This document shows positions 4,628 to 5,171 of a stretch of 5,171 nt of DNA, in pieces. The stretch spans positions 1-5,171 of the forward strand of contig LUTY01002628.1 in assembly GCA_001640045.1 (NCBI GenBank), in the 5' to 3' direction. The notes below the pieces were generated by a model that was given only the letters and a program-made list of their open reading frames with translations, was not told the origin of the DNA and searched no databases. The stretch is from Candidatus Thiomargarita nelsonii. Its GTDB lineage: Bacteria; Pseudomonadota; Gammaproteobacteria; Beggiatoales; Beggiatoaceae. Numbering within the stretch: the first letter of the stretch is position 1; the number at the start of each line of letters is the position of its first letter. Both the position numbers and the translations under genes were made by a program.

Positions 4628-5171
4628 CTAACATCGAGTGTCAAACACCCCACAAAAATCCAATATTCGCTTATCTTTCACATTCAGTTCAAAAAATTCC
4701 CGAGGTTTTACCAAAAAAACGATTATATCAGCCTGTGCTACCGCTGTCTTATAATCAATGAGAGTAAAATCCGCATGTTGTTGAATATTCGGTTCCACTG
4801 CCAACACATTGAACGATTGTGCTTGCAATGACTGAGCAATATGCAGCGCAGGCGATTCCCGTAAATCATCAATATCTGGTTTAAAAGCCAAGCCCATGCA
4901 AGCGATTTTAGGTTTTTTATGCTGTTCTAGTTCAAAAGTCAAGGCTGTTGATTTCACTTTTTCAATCACCCAAGCACTTTTAAAATCATTTACCTCACGG
5001 GCTGTTTTGATTAGTTTAGCATGTTCAGGATGACTGGCAACCAAAAACCAAGGATCAACGGCAATACAATGTCCGCCCACACCGCAACCTGGCTGCAAAA
5101 TATTAACACGGGGATGGTGATTAGCCAAACGAATCACTTCATACACATTAATCCTGTGCGTGTCACATAAC
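4628..5171 (-). CDS. wecC: UDP-N-acetyl-D-mannosamine dehydrogenase, C-terminal part
   Basis: The frame runs off the window at 5171, so only about the last 180 of some 420 residues are visible. WecC oxidises UDP-ManNAc twice with NAD+ to UDP-ManNAcA. Visible residues begin LCDTHRINVYEVIRLANHHP, the dimer-forming central helix, followed by RVNILQPGCGVGGHCIAVDP, which contains the catalytic cysteine of UDP-sugar dehydrogenases (GGHC, codon at 5068-5066). LIKTAREVND follows, then the UDP-binding domain with GLAFKPDIDDLRESPA (residues 93-108 of the fragment). The NILQPG-GVGGHCIAVDPWF combination is typical of WecC and not of UDP-glucose dehydrogenases. The protein ends FDTRC at TAG 4630-4628, a normal length. 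It precedes the GT26 gene by 179 bases and would supply its donor. The GTG at 5146 is internal and not a start, since homology continues upstream of it. Confidence 0.9.
   Translation of the reverse strand, partial: LCDTHRINVYEVIRLANHHPRVNILQPGCGVGGHCIAVDPWFLVASHPEHAKLIKTAREVNDFKSAWVIEKVKSTALTFELEQHKKPKIACMGLAFKPDIDDLRESPALHIAQSLQAQSFNVLAVEPNIQQHADFTLIDYKTAVAQADIIVFLVKPREFFELNVKDKRILDFCGVFDTRC

Overview
The window reads as one stretch of a surface-polysaccharide locus from a moderately AT-rich Gram-negative bacterium, with every recognisable gene on the minus strand. WecC- and WecG-type genes side by side, which together make and transfer N-acetylmannosaminuronic acid (ManNAcA), point to a gammaproteobacterium or relative. 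The density of intergenic palindromes, small inverted-repeat elements and a decayed IS1-family element would suit a repeat-rich uncultivated lineage such as the Beggiatoa/Thiomargarita group. That placement is inference and I hold it loosely.

Layout in the direction of transcription (right to left): 5171-4628 is the C-terminal part of a UDP-ManNAc dehydrogenase (WecC-like), open at the window edge. 4627-4449 is a short intergenic stretch with a hairpin and a possible -10 box. 4448-3705 is a complete GT26 (WecG/TagA/CpsF) glycosyltransferase, and 3630-2722 a complete GT2 glycosyltransferase. 2721-2004 is a 718-base gene-free zone packed with structured repeats: an AT-rich 272-bp inverted-repeat element (2402-2673), a 181-bp MITE-like element (2160-2340) inserted inside a GC-rich palindrome, and two further hairpins. 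2003-1209 is a complete FkbM-type methyltransferase. 1201-1149 holds two overlapping hairpins. 1148-347 is an IS1-family element with good ends but a transposase broken by four frameshifts and a stop. 346-215 is the last 43 codons of an endonuclease/exonuclease/phosphatase (EEP) family gene, cut off at the IS edge. 106-1 is the start of a second GT2 gene, interrupted by UGA at codon 24.

Taken together, WecC would oxidise UDP-ManNAc to UDP-ManNAcA, the GT26 enzyme would transfer that or a related sugar to an undecaprenyl-linked acceptor, the GT2 would extend the chain, and the FkbM protein could O-methylate a sugar. The right-hand part (1209-5171) has intact reading frames. The left-hand part (1-1148) is decayed: three consecutive genes are broken. 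The most unusual feature is the nested repeat structure at 2090-2356, where removing the MITE and one flanking copy restores a palindrome of the same design as its neighbour.
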